Shown in pieces: positions 33,083-42,043 of a stretch of DNA of 64,000 nt. Source of the stretch: Sandaracinobacteroides saxicola (lineage in GTDB: Bacteria; Pseudomonadota; Alphaproteobacteria; Sphingomonadales; Sphingomonadaceae); assembly GCF_014117445.1 (NCBI RefSeq), contig NZ_CP059851.1, positions 310,001 to 374,000 of the forward strand. The letters run 5' to 3'. Numbering within the stretch: position 1 is the stretch's first letter; every line of letters begins with the position of its first letter. The notes under the pieces are model-generated. The model did not search any database. It was given only the letters and a program-made list of their open reading frames with translations, and had not been told where the DNA came from. The translations under genes were made by a program, and so were the position numbers.

Positions 33083-35041
33083 ATGACCACCACTGACTTG
33101 AACACCACCAGCGACCGCCTGCTCACCGAGGTCGAGCGCCAGCAGAAGTACCTCGACCGTTTGCCGGAGAACTACGCCTTCCCGCTTTTCAATGCGGCGC
33201 AGGCGCTCGAGTCCCAGCGGCGCAGCGGATACCGCAACACGGCATCTGCGGCCCGCGAAATCGTCGATAACGCCTTGGAAGCTGGGGCGACCCGCGTCGA
33301 TGTCTGCTTCGAGCGTCCCAAGACGCTGAAGGCTTATCAGCGCGCCGACTCCATCAGCGCGATCGCGTTCATCGACAACGGCTCTGGCATGATCCCGAAG
33401 ATGGCCCAGTACGCGCTGTCCTGGGGCGCCGGCACGCACTTCGATGAGCCCGACTTCATCGGCAAGTTTGGCTTCGGCCTGCCGAATGCGTCGATCAACC
33501 AAACTCGCCTGGTAGAGGTCTACACCAAAGTCTCCGGCGCGCCGACGCTCACGAAGGCCTGGCTGGACGCCCGCGACGTCAAGGATCATGGCTTGCAGGC
33601 GATCCCTGCGCCCGTCGAAGCGCAACTGCCCGAGTTCGTGCAGACCTACTTGGACAATAAGGGCCTCTCGTTTGACCACGGCACGGTGGTCGTGTGGGTC
33701 GAGCCGGACCGCATCTCGTACCGGACACCGGCGCTGATGCGCGAGCATCTGGTCGATGATTTTGGCGTGACCTACCGCTACCTGCTCGACAAGGCGGAAC
33801 TGTACGTTGAAGGCTCCAAAATCGAGCCGGTCGATCCGCTCTTCCTGACGAAGGGCGCGCGCTTCTACCTCGATGAGGACAAGGGCGGTGCGAAGATGCA
33901 GCGCGACTGGAACATTCCGGTGAAATACGCACGCGACGAGGAGGGCATCCTCTCGCTGTCGAAGGTCGAGGATATTGCGGAACTGGATTCGGAGGATCCG
34001 AATCTTGAAGCTGCCGGCGCGATTTACATTCGCGTCAGCCGGTTTCCGTATGGCTTTGCCGAGCACAGCAAGGGCAAGGCGGAGAACGACAGCCACCGTC
34101 GTTTCGAAATTCGCAAGACCCGCCGCGGCATGTCCTTCGTTCGGGCGGGTCGCGAAATCGAAACCGTGGACGTTTTCCCCAAGTCGATGCGCGATCAGGC
34201 CAAGGGTCTGGGCGATTGGCCGCTCCTGCAATCTTATGCGTACCACTGGGGCGTGGAGGTTCGTTTCGATCCGGCGCTGGACGAGATCTTCGGCATCACC
34301 AATGACAAGCAGACGGTCCGGCCGATCGAAGACCTATGGCGTCTGTTGACCCTTGAGGGGGTCGACAAGCAACTAGGCCTTGAACAGTCGTACCAGCGCA
34401 AGATGCGCAAGGAGGAGAAGGAAAAGCGCGAGGCCGCGGAAGCGGCGCGAAGCGCTGTCGCGACCGTCGCCGAGACGGCGGCGGCTCAGGCCGACTCCAT
34501 GACCGGGAACAAGCCGCGGGTCACCGATCGCGCCAAGGGACAGGTGCGGGAGGAACTCGAACAGCAGGCGAAGCAGCAGGCTAAGGTCACCAAGACCTCG
34601 ATCGAAAGTGCCCGCAAAGCACTGGAGGACCAGGCCAAGCAGCGGCCCTACGTCATCGATTTCTATGACGAACCCAAGGGGCCGTTCTACAAGCCCGAGT
34701 GGCAAACGGGCGGACAGGTCGCGGTGCTGATCAACCGCGAGCATGCCTTCTTCCAGGCCCTGTATGGCCCGCTCCTGAAGTTCGCGCAGGGCAATCAGGC
34801 AAAGCAGGCGCTCGATGTGTTGCTGATCACGCTCGCTCGTGCGGAACTGGTCATTGAGGACGAAACCTGTGCCGCTTGGTACGAGACGCAGCGTGAGCAG
34901 GCGTGGAGCCCGTTCTTGGCCAACGCCTATAAAATGCTGCAACAGGCAAATGCCCCGGTCGACGAAGAGACTGCCGAGTCGGCTGATGTCGATACAGATG
35001 ACGAGGCCGGAGACGAGGGCAATCAGGCCGCCGCCGCGTGA
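33083..35041 (+). CDS. GHKL ATPase (MutL/Hsp90/MORC-like), first copy
   Basis: The 652-residue protein follows a strong AAAGGAGG site. The Bergerat ATP-binding fold is complete: N-box EIVDNALEAG (59-68), DNGSGM (98-103) and GKFGFGLPNAS (127-137). The middle third resembles the second copy (TYRYLLDKAELYVEG, EPVDPLFLTKG, GITNDKQTVRPI). A charged coiled coil follows (about 435-535, rich in KEEKEKREAAEAAR), then a C-terminal domain and an acidic tail. GHKL ATPases act as ATP-gated clamps on DNA or proteins and occur in several phage-defence systems. It is the first gene of a four-gene plus-strand cassette. Confidence 0.85.
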   Translation: MTTTDLNTTSDRLLTEVERQQKYLDRLPENYAFPLFNAAQALESQRRSGYRNTASAAREIVDNALEAGATRVDVCFERPKTLKAYQRADSISAIAFIDNGSGMIPKMAQYALSWGAGTHFDEPDFIGKFGFGLPNASINQTRLVEVYTKVSGAPTLTKAWLDARDVKDHGLQAIPAPVEAQLPEFVQTYLDNKGLSFDHGTVVVWVEPDRISYRTPALMREHLVDDFGVTYRYLLDKAELYVEGSKIEPVDPLFLTKGARFYLDEDKGGAKMQRDWNIPVKYARDEEGILSLSKVEDIAELDSEDPNLEAAGAIYIRVSRFPYGFAEHSKGKAENDSHRRFEIRKTRRGMSFVRAGREIETVDVFPKSMRDQAKGLGDWPLLQSYAYHWGVEVRFDPALDEIFGITNDKQTVRPIEDLWRLLTLEGVDKQLGLEQSYQRKMRKEEKEKREAAEAARSAVATVAETAAAQADSMTGNKPRVTDRAKGQVREELEQQAKQQAKVTKTSIESARKALEDQAKQRPYVIDFYDEPKGPFYKPEWQTGGQVAVLINREHAFFQALYGPLLKFAQGNQAKQALDVLLITLARAELVIEDETCAAWYETQREQAWSPFLANAYKMLQQANAPVDEETAESADVDTDDEAGDEGNQAAAA

Positions 35042-35048
35042 CCGTTTG

Positions 35049-35077
35049 GGGTGAGGACGTGGCCAACGTCCTCACCC
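35049..35077 (+). terminator. 12-bp hairpin after the first GHKL gene
   Basis: GGGTGAGGACGT, loop GGCCA, ACGTCCTCACCC is a perfect 12-bp stem starting seven bases after the stop. The following TCTAGCC is not a U-run, so it may attenuate rather than fully terminate. The next gene has its own copy of the upstream element. Confidence 0.6.
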
Positions 35078-35136
35078 TCTAGCCTGCCGGTCGCAGGCGC
35101 GCTATCATGGCCGAAGTACGAGTACAGCTCGAGACC

Positions 35137-35160
35137 AGTGTAGGTGCGGCCAAGAGCCGT
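35137..35160 (+). promoter_or_regulatory. Shared upstream element 2 of the GHKL cassette
   Basis: AGTGTAGGTG directly followed by CGGCCAAGAGCCGT, 70 bases before the sigma-like gene. It matches 9 of 10 and 13 of 14 positions of the element before the first ATPase gene. Confidence 0.5.
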
Positions 35161-35229
35161 CATGTCCCCGGACGCTGCAACGGCCTTCAAGCTGAGTTTT
35201 GAAGGCAATCGCAGCGAAAGGAGGACTCC

Positions 35230-35904
35230 GTGGGCAACGGCGTCACAACAGTCATGTTGGATCAGTTGATCCAGGCCGCCCTTACGGGCCAGCCGTATAA
35301 TCAGCAGCGTCTCGGCGCTGAAGCCGAGCGCTACTCCCTTCGGCTGACCCGCGCTAAAGCGCCGGATCTGCCGGACGACCTGCACGAAGAAATCTGCCTT
35401 GAGGCGTTCGTCGAACTGTTCAAGGTGGGCGCCAGCGCGTTGACCAAGCACAGCGGTCGCATCCTGTTCCGGCACGCTGTCCTCGCGGCAATGCGCACGG
35501 TGCGCGCCAACTATGCGCCGCCGGGCGAACGGACTCGTCCTGCCAAGTTCAAGTCGGCCGCTGCTCGGCAGACGGTTCCGGCGAAGATCGCTGCCGAAGA
35601 TGTTGGCCGTATCGCCGACGCTTATACGGTGGAGGGCAATACGGTCCTGGAAGGCGAGTTCGGGCACATCGACTTCGATCGCTTTTCGGATCGCCAGCAG
35701 CAGGTGGAGATTCAAAGGATCGAGTTCCGGGTCGAAGCCGACGCCGTTCTCAAGCACGCCCTTCCGGAGGTGGCGCGAGCGCTCCGTCTGATCCATCTCG
35801 ACGACCACACGATCGAAGAGGCGGCTCAGCAGGTTAACATGAGCCGCTTCGTATTGAAGAGACGCATGGACAGCTTCTGCGCGGATATGCAGGCGGCCGC
35901 CTGA
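35230..35904 (+). CDS. Sigma-70-like protein of the GHKL cassette
   Basis: A GTG start behind AAAGGAGG gives 224 residues. The N-terminal part DDLHEEICLEAFVELFKVG resembles sigma region 2 helices. The C-terminal part LPEVARALRLIHLDDHTIEEAAQQVNMSRFVLKRRM resembles region 4 (a helix, then an EEAA-type helix and a recognition helix). The spacing is unusual for an ECF sigma factor and no anti-sigma gene is seen. It may direct transcription of the cassette or serve as a DNA-binding adaptor. It ends three bases before the second GHKL gene. Confidence 0.6.
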   Translation: MGNGVTTVMLDQLIQAALTGQPYNQQRLGAEAERYSLRLTRAKAPDLPDDLHEEICLEAFVELFKVGASALTKHSGRILFRHAVLAAMRTVRANYAPPGERTRPAKFKSAAARQTVPAKIAAEDVGRIADAYTVEGNTVLEGEFGHIDFDRFSDRQQQVEIQRIEFRVEADAVLKHALPEVARALRLIHLDDHTIEEAAQQVNMSRFVLKRRMDSFCADMQAAA

Positions 35905-35907
35905 GCG

Positions 35908-37620
35908 ATGTCCTACGTCAGACAGTCGGCGCGGGAGCCGGATTTCGGTCCGGTTCTCGACGCTCAGCGCACCTACGCCGCGAGTCGCGGTCAACGCTCG
36001 CGCTTTGGCCTGATGGTTCCGGAGGCCTTTGTTCGAGGCATCCGGGACATTGGGTATCGCAGCAATGGCGACGCGATCGCTGAACTGATCGACAACGCCC
36101 TTCAGGCCTACGCGGATCGCGTCGATGTCCTGTTTGGCTACGAGGGTACCACTTCCAACAAGAAGCCGATGCAGTTGGCCGTCGTTGATAACGGCCACGG
36201 CATGGAAGCAGAAATGATCCGTATGGCGGTCATGTGGGGTGGCACGCACCGGGAAAACGACCGTCGGGGGCTTGGGCGGTACGGCTATGGTCTACCATGC
36301 TCGTCCGTCAGCCTGGGGCGGCGGTTCACCGTCATTTCGCATGTCACCGATGGTTCATTTCGAAGCGTCACCCTCGACCTCGATGCTATCACTGCGGGCG
36401 ATTACACCGTTGCTTCGGGAGACATCGTCGTACCTGAACCGGTCCCTGCCGAACTGCCGCCTTTCGTTCGCCGGCACATCGCCGAAGCTTATCCAGACGG
36501 CTTCCGGTCCGGAACGATCATCCTGGTCGAAAAGCTAGACCGGCTGGAATGGACGACTGCGCAGGGGCTGCGAGACAATCTCTGCCGACAGTTCGGCGTC
36601 ACCTATCACAAGCTAAGAGGGGAGGCGGCGCTGTTCGTGGACGGCACCTTTGTCGAGCCGATCGATCCGTTGTTTTTAACCCCCGGCTTCCATCTGGTCG
36701 ACCTTGACACGGATCGGTCCAACCCCTTCGATCCGGTTCGGATCGAGATCCGCGATCCTGAGTCCAATGCCTATCTCGGCGCGGTCACCCTTCGCTATGC
36801 TTGGTTTCCGCCGAGTTTTGGCTCCATCGACAAAGGTCGAGACGCCGTTGGTCTGAATGCAAATCCTCGCTTCTCGATCCTGAAAGATTATCACGGGCTG
36901 ATCTTCAGCCGGAATGGCCGTCTCATCGACGTACAGACGCGTACGCCTTGGACGAGCTTCATCAACAACGACCGCTATATCAAGGTCGAAGTCGAGTTCT
37001 CCGCCACTCTCGACGAAGCCTTCGGGGTCACGACGTCCAAGCAGCAGGTCACAGTCTCGCCGTTCATTTGGGACCACCTGCGGGCAGCGGGCCTTCCCAA
37101 GGCGATCGAGCAGTTGCGTAACAAGGTCAAAGAAGCGAAAGCCGAGCGAAGACAGGAGGCCTTGTCGCCAGGTGCGGGGGAGCAGCGACTGTCCGAGCGC
37201 GCCATGACAATCGCCGGCGCGATGGGCGTCGCGGGAGGCGATCAGCACCAGTGGAATCTGGCGTTACGCGTTTCCCCTTATCGGCTTGAATATGAACATC
37301 TGATCGGGCAGCCCTTCTTCAGGGTAGGCCGCGAGCATGGCGCACGGACCCTGCACCTCAACACGGCGCACCGATTTTTCGAAGAGATTTACGATAGCCG
37401 GATGTCGACGCCAGAACTGCGCTCAGCGCTCGAAATCCTGCTCTTCTCGCTTGGCGACGTCATGCTTGAAGGGCCGGAGGAGGACCGACAACGGGCGTCT
37501 GACCAACTGCAGTCCTGGTCAAAACGTCTCGACCTTGCGTTGGGGATGTTGGCCGAACACCTGAGCGTGGGCGATGGCACGGATGTGGGCGTGTCAGCTT
37601 GGTCGGACGAACTTCCCTAG
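35908..37620 (+). CDS. GHKL ATPase, second copy
   Basis: The 570-residue protein has N-box ELIDNALQAY (59-68), DNGHGM (94-99) and GRYGYGLP (123-130). It is paralogous to the first ATPase: the N-box starts at the same residue, and FGVTYHKLRGEAALFVDG, EPIDPLFLTPG and FGVTTSKQQVTVSPF are matched there. It lacks the long coiled coil and acidic tail of the first copy. The two may form a heteromeric ATPase. It is translated three bases after the sigma-like gene. Confidence 0.85.
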   Translation: MSYVRQSAREPDFGPVLDAQRTYAASRGQRSRFGLMVPEAFVRGIRDIGYRSNGDAIAELIDNALQAYADRVDVLFGYEGTTSNKKPMQLAVVDNGHGMEAEMIRMAVMWGGTHRENDRRGLGRYGYGLPCSSVSLGRRFTVISHVTDGSFRSVTLDLDAITAGDYTVASGDIVVPEPVPAELPPFVRRHIAEAYPDGFRSGTIILVEKLDRLEWTTAQGLRDNLCRQFGVTYHKLRGEAALFVDGTFVEPIDPLFLTPGFHLVDLDTDRSNPFDPVRIEIRDPESNAYLGAVTLRYAWFPPSFGSIDKGRDAVGLNANPRFSILKDYHGLIFSRNGRLIDVQTRTPWTSFINNDRYIKVEVEFSATLDEAFGVTTSKQQVTVSPFIWDHLRAAGLPKAIEQLRNKVKEAKAERRQEALSPGAGEQRLSERAMTIAGAMGVAGGDQHQWNLALRVSPYRLEYEHLIGQPFFRVGREHGARTLHLNTAHRFFEEIYDSRMSTPELRSALEILLFSLGDVMLEGPEEDRQRASDQLQSWSKRLDLALGMLAEHLSVGDGTDVGVSAWSDELP

Positions 37621-37649
37621 CGAAGAGGACCCTGTTGGGCTATCGTCCA

Positions 37650-37673
37650 AAGGGGTCGCTTGCGCGGCCCCTT
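37650..37673 (+). terminator. Intercistronic hairpin before the DruA-like gene
   Basis: AAGGGGTCGC, loop TTGC, GCGGCCCCTT pairs over ten positions including one G-T, between the second ATPase and the DruA-like gene. There is no T-run, so it may be a processing or attenuation hairpin. Confidence 0.45.
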
Positions 37674-37690
37674 GCGATTCTGGGGTTTGA

Positions 37691-39718
37691 GTGTCCACTG
37701 ACGAGAAACTATTTGGTCCAGGCCGTTCGCGCGCGTTTTCCCCCTATCTGGCGCCGGGGGAACGCAAGCAACTTCATGCCCTCCTCAATCCTGGTGCCGC
37801 CCTTCCTGCCAGTTTTGCCGACGAATTGCGCTCCCTCGCGCGGCGCTACATCGATGACGGCGACAGCATAAAGTTGCGGGCGGTTTGCCTGCTCGTCGCA
37901 GATCTGTGCGAACAGGGCTGGCAAGTCGCGTTGGAGTCCGATCGCATAACTTTCCAGCCTCCGGGCATCTCTCGAACGGACGAACAGTCCGTCGACGATA
38001 TCAAGGTTCGGGTTCGAGCGGCCCTTCAGAGCGCTCGGCGCCGACAATTGCAGGAACCGGCGGTTCGCAATTTCTTGATCAGGGTCGAAAGGCGCACGTT
38101 CCGATCTGGCCATCGCGCTTCAATTATCGACCTGATCGACGACGGGGTGTCACTCGCCAAAGCTCTGCGGTCGATCGAACATCTGCCGGACGACGATCGG
38201 GAGATCGCCTTGAGAGGCATCATCGACCCTGTCGTCGAGATCGCCGAGGCCGGCGCGAAATGCGCCGATACCGGGCTGCCCCTCATCGATATCTGGCGTT
38301 ACTTTCGCCACACCTGGGCGCACGAATATCGTTCGATTCCGGGGCGTCAGATGATGGTGCTGATCCGGAACGCGGCGCGACCGCTGCGGCCGGTCATGGG
38401 GATCGCCATGCTCGCCAGCCCCGTCATGCGGCTGGCTGCGCGGGACAACTGGATTGGCTGGCTTCGCGACGCAGCTGAGGAGCGGGTGCGCTCAGAGGTT
38501 TGGGACGCGGGCGATTTCGGCGCTTCGCTGATGCATCGGATCGACTCGTCGATAAACGCCGTACGCTGGGATGATTTGGCGACCATCGATGAAATCGCGG
38601 ATCCGGGTGAAACGGTCGCGCTGCGGTTAGAGCAGAGGGCTGCCGGCGCCGCTTTCGCGCGGGATCAGCAGTTACGTGATCACTACGAAATGCATCGAGA
38701 TGCTGATGGTCAGGTTCGGCCACATCGCGGCGTTCTGAAGAGCGCTCAGCCGGACTCCGATTGGCGAGCGGCCTCGGAAGATCTGCTGTTTGTTCGCAAG
38801 CGCGCCGAGAGCCTTGCCCAGCTTCTTTTCGCAAAGGGCATGTTGAAGGGCGCGAATTTGATCCGGGAGCCGGCGGCTGGGCTGGAGCGTCTGTTTGCAA
38901 CCCGCAGCGGACAGCGGGCCTTGGACATCGCGCTTGCGGAGTTCCGTAAGGCAGGCTTGTCCAGCGAGGTTGCCGACGTCAGTATCTGCGGCGCCGTTCA
39001 CCCGTACAATGAATTGCTAGGTGGCAAGCTCGTCGCGCTCCTCCTGACGTCTCAGGAAGTCAGGGACGCCTACTCGAGACGTTATGGCGGTCAGACCAGT
39101 GTCATCGCCTCGCAGATGGCGGGACGTGCCATATCGAAGCCTGCCGATCTCAAAATCCTGACAACCACCAGCCTCTACGGCGTGGGCTCCAGTCAGTATA
39201 ATCGCCTCGTGCTTCGTGCCGATGACCACCCCGGGCTCCCCTACGACATCAAATGGGGTGCAATCGGGAAGAGCCTTACCGGCGGCTTCGGCACCCTCCA
39301 CCTGGGCGGCGAGACCGCTCAGGCCTTGAGAAGCATGGCGATGTCCCGTCACGACTCGCGGCGGGTGAACAACCGGTTCGGCGAAGGCACAAGCCCTAGG
39401 CTGCGGCAAATCCGGGAAGGTCTTGATGCCTTGGGGCTGAAGAGCGATGCGATCCTACACCATGCGACGCCGCGGATCTTTTACGGGTGTGAACTCAGCC
39501 CTGGGTCAAGGTCAGCGCTGCTGAATTTGACGCCGGCAACCGACACCTACGCGACCTGTCCTGACATCGGTGCCGCTTGGCGGCGTCGGTGGGTCATGAA
39601 CCGGGCTCGCCGCGAGGAGACGCTCCAGGCGCTTGAGAGGCTGGGACCGACCAGCATCCGGGCGAGCCTGCATGCAGATGCGGATGGTCAGTTTCTGCTG
39701 CCTATAGATGGCGGATAG
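37691..39718 (+). CDS. DUF4338/DruA-like protein
   Basis: A GTG start gives 675 residues. The N-terminal half (to about 310) is helical and unfamiliar. The C-terminal half has the DUF4338 pattern of the Druantia protein DruA: QQLRDHYEMHRDADG, then CGAVHPYNELLGGKLVALLL, SQEVRDAYSRRYG, VIASQMAGRAI and TTTSLYGVGSSQYNRL. DruA is required in type I Druantia phage defence, whose other components (including the large helicase DruE) are absent here. Instead it follows two GHKL ATPases and a sigma-like protein. The biochemical activity of DUF4338 is not known to me. Confidence 0.75.
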   Translation: MSTDEKLFGPGRSRAFSPYLAPGERKQLHALLNPGAALPASFADELRSLARRYIDDGDSIKLRAVCLLVADLCEQGWQVALESDRITFQPPGISRTDEQSVDDIKVRVRAALQSARRRQLQEPAVRNFLIRVERRTFRSGHRASIIDLIDDGVSLAKALRSIEHLPDDDREIALRGIIDPVVEIAEAGAKCADTGLPLIDIWRYFRHTWAHEYRSIPGRQMMVLIRNAARPLRPVMGIAMLASPVMRLAARDNWIGWLRDAAEERVRSEVWDAGDFGASLMHRIDSSINAVRWDDLATIDEIADPGETVALRLEQRAAGAAFARDQQLRDHYEMHRDADGQVRPHRGVLKSAQPDSDWRAASEDLLFVRKRAESLAQLLFAKGMLKGANLIREPAAGLERLFATRSGQRALDIALAEFRKAGLSSEVADVSICGAVHPYNELLGGKLVALLLTSQEVRDAYSRRYGGQTSVIASQMAGRAISKPADLKILTTTSLYGVGSSQYNRLVLRADDHPGLPYDIKWGAIGKSLTGGFGTLHLGGETAQALRSMAMSRHDSRRVNNRFGEGTSPRLRQIREGLDALGLKSDAILHHATPRIFYGCELSPGSRSALLNLTPATDTYATCPDIGAAWRRRWVMNRARREETLQALERLGPTSIRASLHADADGQFLLPIDGG

Positions 39719-39799
39719 GCAACTGCGGGCTAGCCTGCCGCTTAGGTGACTTGTGACAAAACCTCTGATAGAAGCGCGATCGATCGGAGGATTCGTCAC

Positions 39800-40420
39800 A
39801 TGCCGCCTTCCCGGGATTCGCAAAGGATCCAGCTCAGAACCCTGCTCGACAGTCGTAGCATGATGCGCGCACACGAACTGCGTGAAGCTGGGATCAGCGC
39901 GCAAACGATCGCGCGTGCCGTCGAGACCGGGGACATCGAACGCATATCGCGCGGGGTTTACCAGAGGCGTGGATCCGAGATCGAAGAGAACCAAATCCTC
40001 GCCGAGGCCACCATGCGCGTCCCCAAGGGTGTTATCGCTCTTGTGTCGGCGCTCGCGTTTCACGGCCTGACCGATCAGATGCCGCGGCGCATCTGGATGG
40101 CCATCGGTGCCAGTGACTGGGCTCCGGTGCAGGCCTATCCCCCGATGCGCATGGTGCGGTTTACCGAGCCTTACCTGCGCCAGGGTGTCGAGAACCATAT
40201 GATCGCTGGCCTTCAGGTCCCGATCTATTCCGTGCCGAAGACGCTTGCCGACCTTTTCCGCAATTCGAAGCTGGTTGATCGGTCGGTCGCCGTGGAAGGC
40301 CTGCGCGCCACCATCGAACAGCGCAAGGCGACCCCGAGCGCGATCGCGCAGGGGGCGAAAGACGGCGGCGCTTGGAAGATCATGCAACCCTATCTCGAGG
40401 CGCTCACGTCCAATGGCTAA
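39800..40420 (+). CDS. AbiEi-family type IV antitoxin
   Basis: The start at MPPSRDSQRIQL (39800), behind CGGAGG, gives 206 residues. The winged helix reads MMRAHELREAGISAQTIARAVETGDIERISRGVYQ, typical of the AbiEi N-terminus, and the C-terminal domain contains YSVPKTLADLFR. AbiEi represses its operon and counteracts the nucleotidyltransferase AbiEii. It overlaps the toxin gene by eight bases. Confidence 0.88.
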   Translation: MPPSRDSQRIQLRTLLDSRSMMRAHELREAGISAQTIARAVETGDIERISRGVYQRRGSEIEENQILAEATMRVPKGVIALVSALAFHGLTDQMPRRIWMAIGASDWAPVQAYPPMRMVRFTEPYLRQGVENHMIAGLQVPIYSVPKTLADLFRNSKLVDRSVAVEGLRATIEQRKATPSAIAQGAKDGGAWKIMQPYLEALTSNG

Positions 40421-41288
40421 GACACCGACCGACATGGCCAAATCCGTTAAGGATCGGCTGCTGAACATCGCCCGCCAGGAAGGCCGGGTGTTCGACGTTC
40501 TGTTGGTGCGGTTCGCGCTGGAACGTCTGCTCTATCGGCTGTCGATTTCGGAGCATCGGGACCGTTTCGTCCTGAAGGGTGGAATGCTGGTAACGGTCTG
40601 GGTCGAAGACGACAATCGGGTCACCCGAGATGCGGACTTCCTGGGCCATGGCGATCCCAACCCCGAACGCCTAACCGCCGACTTCCGGGAGATCATGGCG
40701 ATCGAGAGCGAGGACGGCCTCGTTTTCGACCTCGACTCCCTGGCTGCGACAGCAATCCGCGAGGAGATGGAATATGGCGGCACTCGCCTTAAGACCGCGG
40801 CTTATCTCGAAAAGACGCGCATCCCTGTGACGATCGATATCGGCTTTGGCGACGCGATGGCCGATGCTACCCAGCGACTGGACTATCCAACCTTGCTGGA
40901 TCTCCCTGCGCCCAATGTGCGTGCCTATACGCCCGCCACCGTTATCGCCGAGAAATTCCAGGCGATGGTCGCGCTTGGCGTCCTGAACGGACGGATGAAG
41001 GACTACTACGATTTGTGGGCGATCCCGCGCGCGCTCAATATTGCCGCTGAAGATCTGGATGCGGCCATCACCGCGACGTTCGAGCGCCGCCAGACGGCGA
41101 TCCCGACGGAAAGGCCGCCGGGACTTTCGGCCGAAATGGTCGATGATGAGGTCAAGCAGCGCCAATGGCGTGCCTACGCAGCATCCGTCGAACTTGAGGG
41201 CGTCTCTCTGGAATCGATCGTCGACACGGTGTGGGGACTGGTCGGACCATCCTGCGCGAGGATCGCGGCAAAGGCAGCGAAGGCATGA
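40413..41288 (+). CDS. AbiEii-family nucleotidyltransferase toxin
   Basis: The start at MAKTPTDMAKSVKDRLL (40413) gives 291 residues. The nucleotidyltransferase core is FVLKGGMLVTVWVEDDNRVTRDADFLG (GG then RxTxDxD), followed by VTIDIGFGD, TPATVIAEKFQAMV and MKDYYDLWAI. AbiEii adds nucleotides to tRNA or related targets and aborts phage growth. Together with AbiEi it forms a second defence/stabilisation module next to the GHKL-DruA cassette. Confidence 0.9.
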   Translation: MAKTPTDMAKSVKDRLLNIARQEGRVFDVLLVRFALERLLYRLSISEHRDRFVLKGGMLVTVWVEDDNRVTRDADFLGHGDPNPERLTADFREIMAIESEDGLVFDLDSLAATAIREEMEYGGTRLKTAAYLEKTRIPVTIDIGFGDAMADATQRLDYPTLLDLPAPNVRAYTPATVIAEKFQAMVALGVLNGRMKDYYDLWAIPRALNIAAEDLDAAITATFERRQTAIPTERPPGLSAEMVDDEVKQRQWRAYAASVELEGVSLESIVDTVWGLVGPSCARIAAKAAKA

Positions 41289-41879
41289 TCGCCGATAAGG
41301 TGGGCGGCAGGGTGGCAGTAACTATCGACTTGCCATCGAAATGACGGTACTTTTTGCGAGTCTTGCCGCTAGCCGCTGTCGCGTCATAACGGCTTCGGAA
41401 GCGCAATCGACATCGATAGATGCCGAAGCCAAGCAAAAAAATTTTCAGCACAATTTTCTAATAAAATCAAAAGCGTAGCATTTTGACGGCCTCACAGTCG
41501 GCGACGGACCGTCAAATACGGGTAAAAGTCTATTCTTTTCAGGAGCTTATGGTCGATTTAGACAATCGAGTGGGAGTGATTTTGCCCGTCCGGAGGTATT
41601 CGAAACGACGCCGGAAGGAACCGTAACCACCTGAAAAGGTGGGAAGTATCAGCGGCTCTATCGACAGCCTTTGGCCTTCATCAGAATCGATTCTAGGACC
41701 CGCGACGATGGTGATCGTCATGTGGCGTGACCTTCTTTCCGGGCGCCGCGGATACGTCTTGCCATGAAACGCTTGACCAACCTCCTTTTTGCAATCGCAA
41801 TCAAATTGCTTGCTCAAATTCATGTTTCAACGGCGATGTGCGCCGCCTCCGAGCCGGTAGTTGTCCTGTTGTTTGCGAT

Positions 41880-41900
41880 GAGGCAGAAAGCTGCCTCTTT
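41880..41900 (+). terminator. Small hairpin with T-tail
   Basis: GAGGCAG, loop AAAG, CTGCCTC then TTT. It is placed about 25 bases before the operator-like sequence and may insulate the downstream promoter. Confidence 0.45.
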
Positions 41901-41925
41901 CGTCTGCATGTCCGCACATCCTGTA

Positions 41926-41941
41926 TTGCATACCAATGCAA
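41926..41941. promoter_or_regulatory. LacI-type operator candidate 1
   Basis: TTGCAT-ACCA-ATGCAA is a perfect six-base inverted repeat with a four-base centre, about 100 bases before the SnoaL-like gene. It differs at two positions from a sequence just upstream of the lacI-family gene (47526-47541). Confidence 0.6.
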
Positions 41942-42043
41942 AAAACGGCATTAAAAGCGCGTGGCGGTAGGCGATGGTTTGTCCAAAAAGCATCATTTGG
42001 TGCTCTGCTGCATGCGATGGGGCGGATCAGGGAGGGCAAGGTG

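Larger units (their letters stand above)
41289..42043. other. 755-bp lower-GC stretch between defence and uptake loci
   Basis: No ORF with family features was found. The sequence is more A+T-rich than its surroundings (for example around 41440-41480). It carries a small hairpin (41880-41897) and an operator-like palindrome (41926-41941). Gene content changes from mobile-element to chromosomal-like across it, so an element end could lie here, but no tRNA gene or direct repeat was recognised. Confidence 0.45.

Noticed and set aside
41539..41823. Minus-strand frame of 94 residues in the possible element-end region
   Set aside because: No family pattern and no ribosome-binding site. The region has lower GC, and open frames of this length occur by chance.
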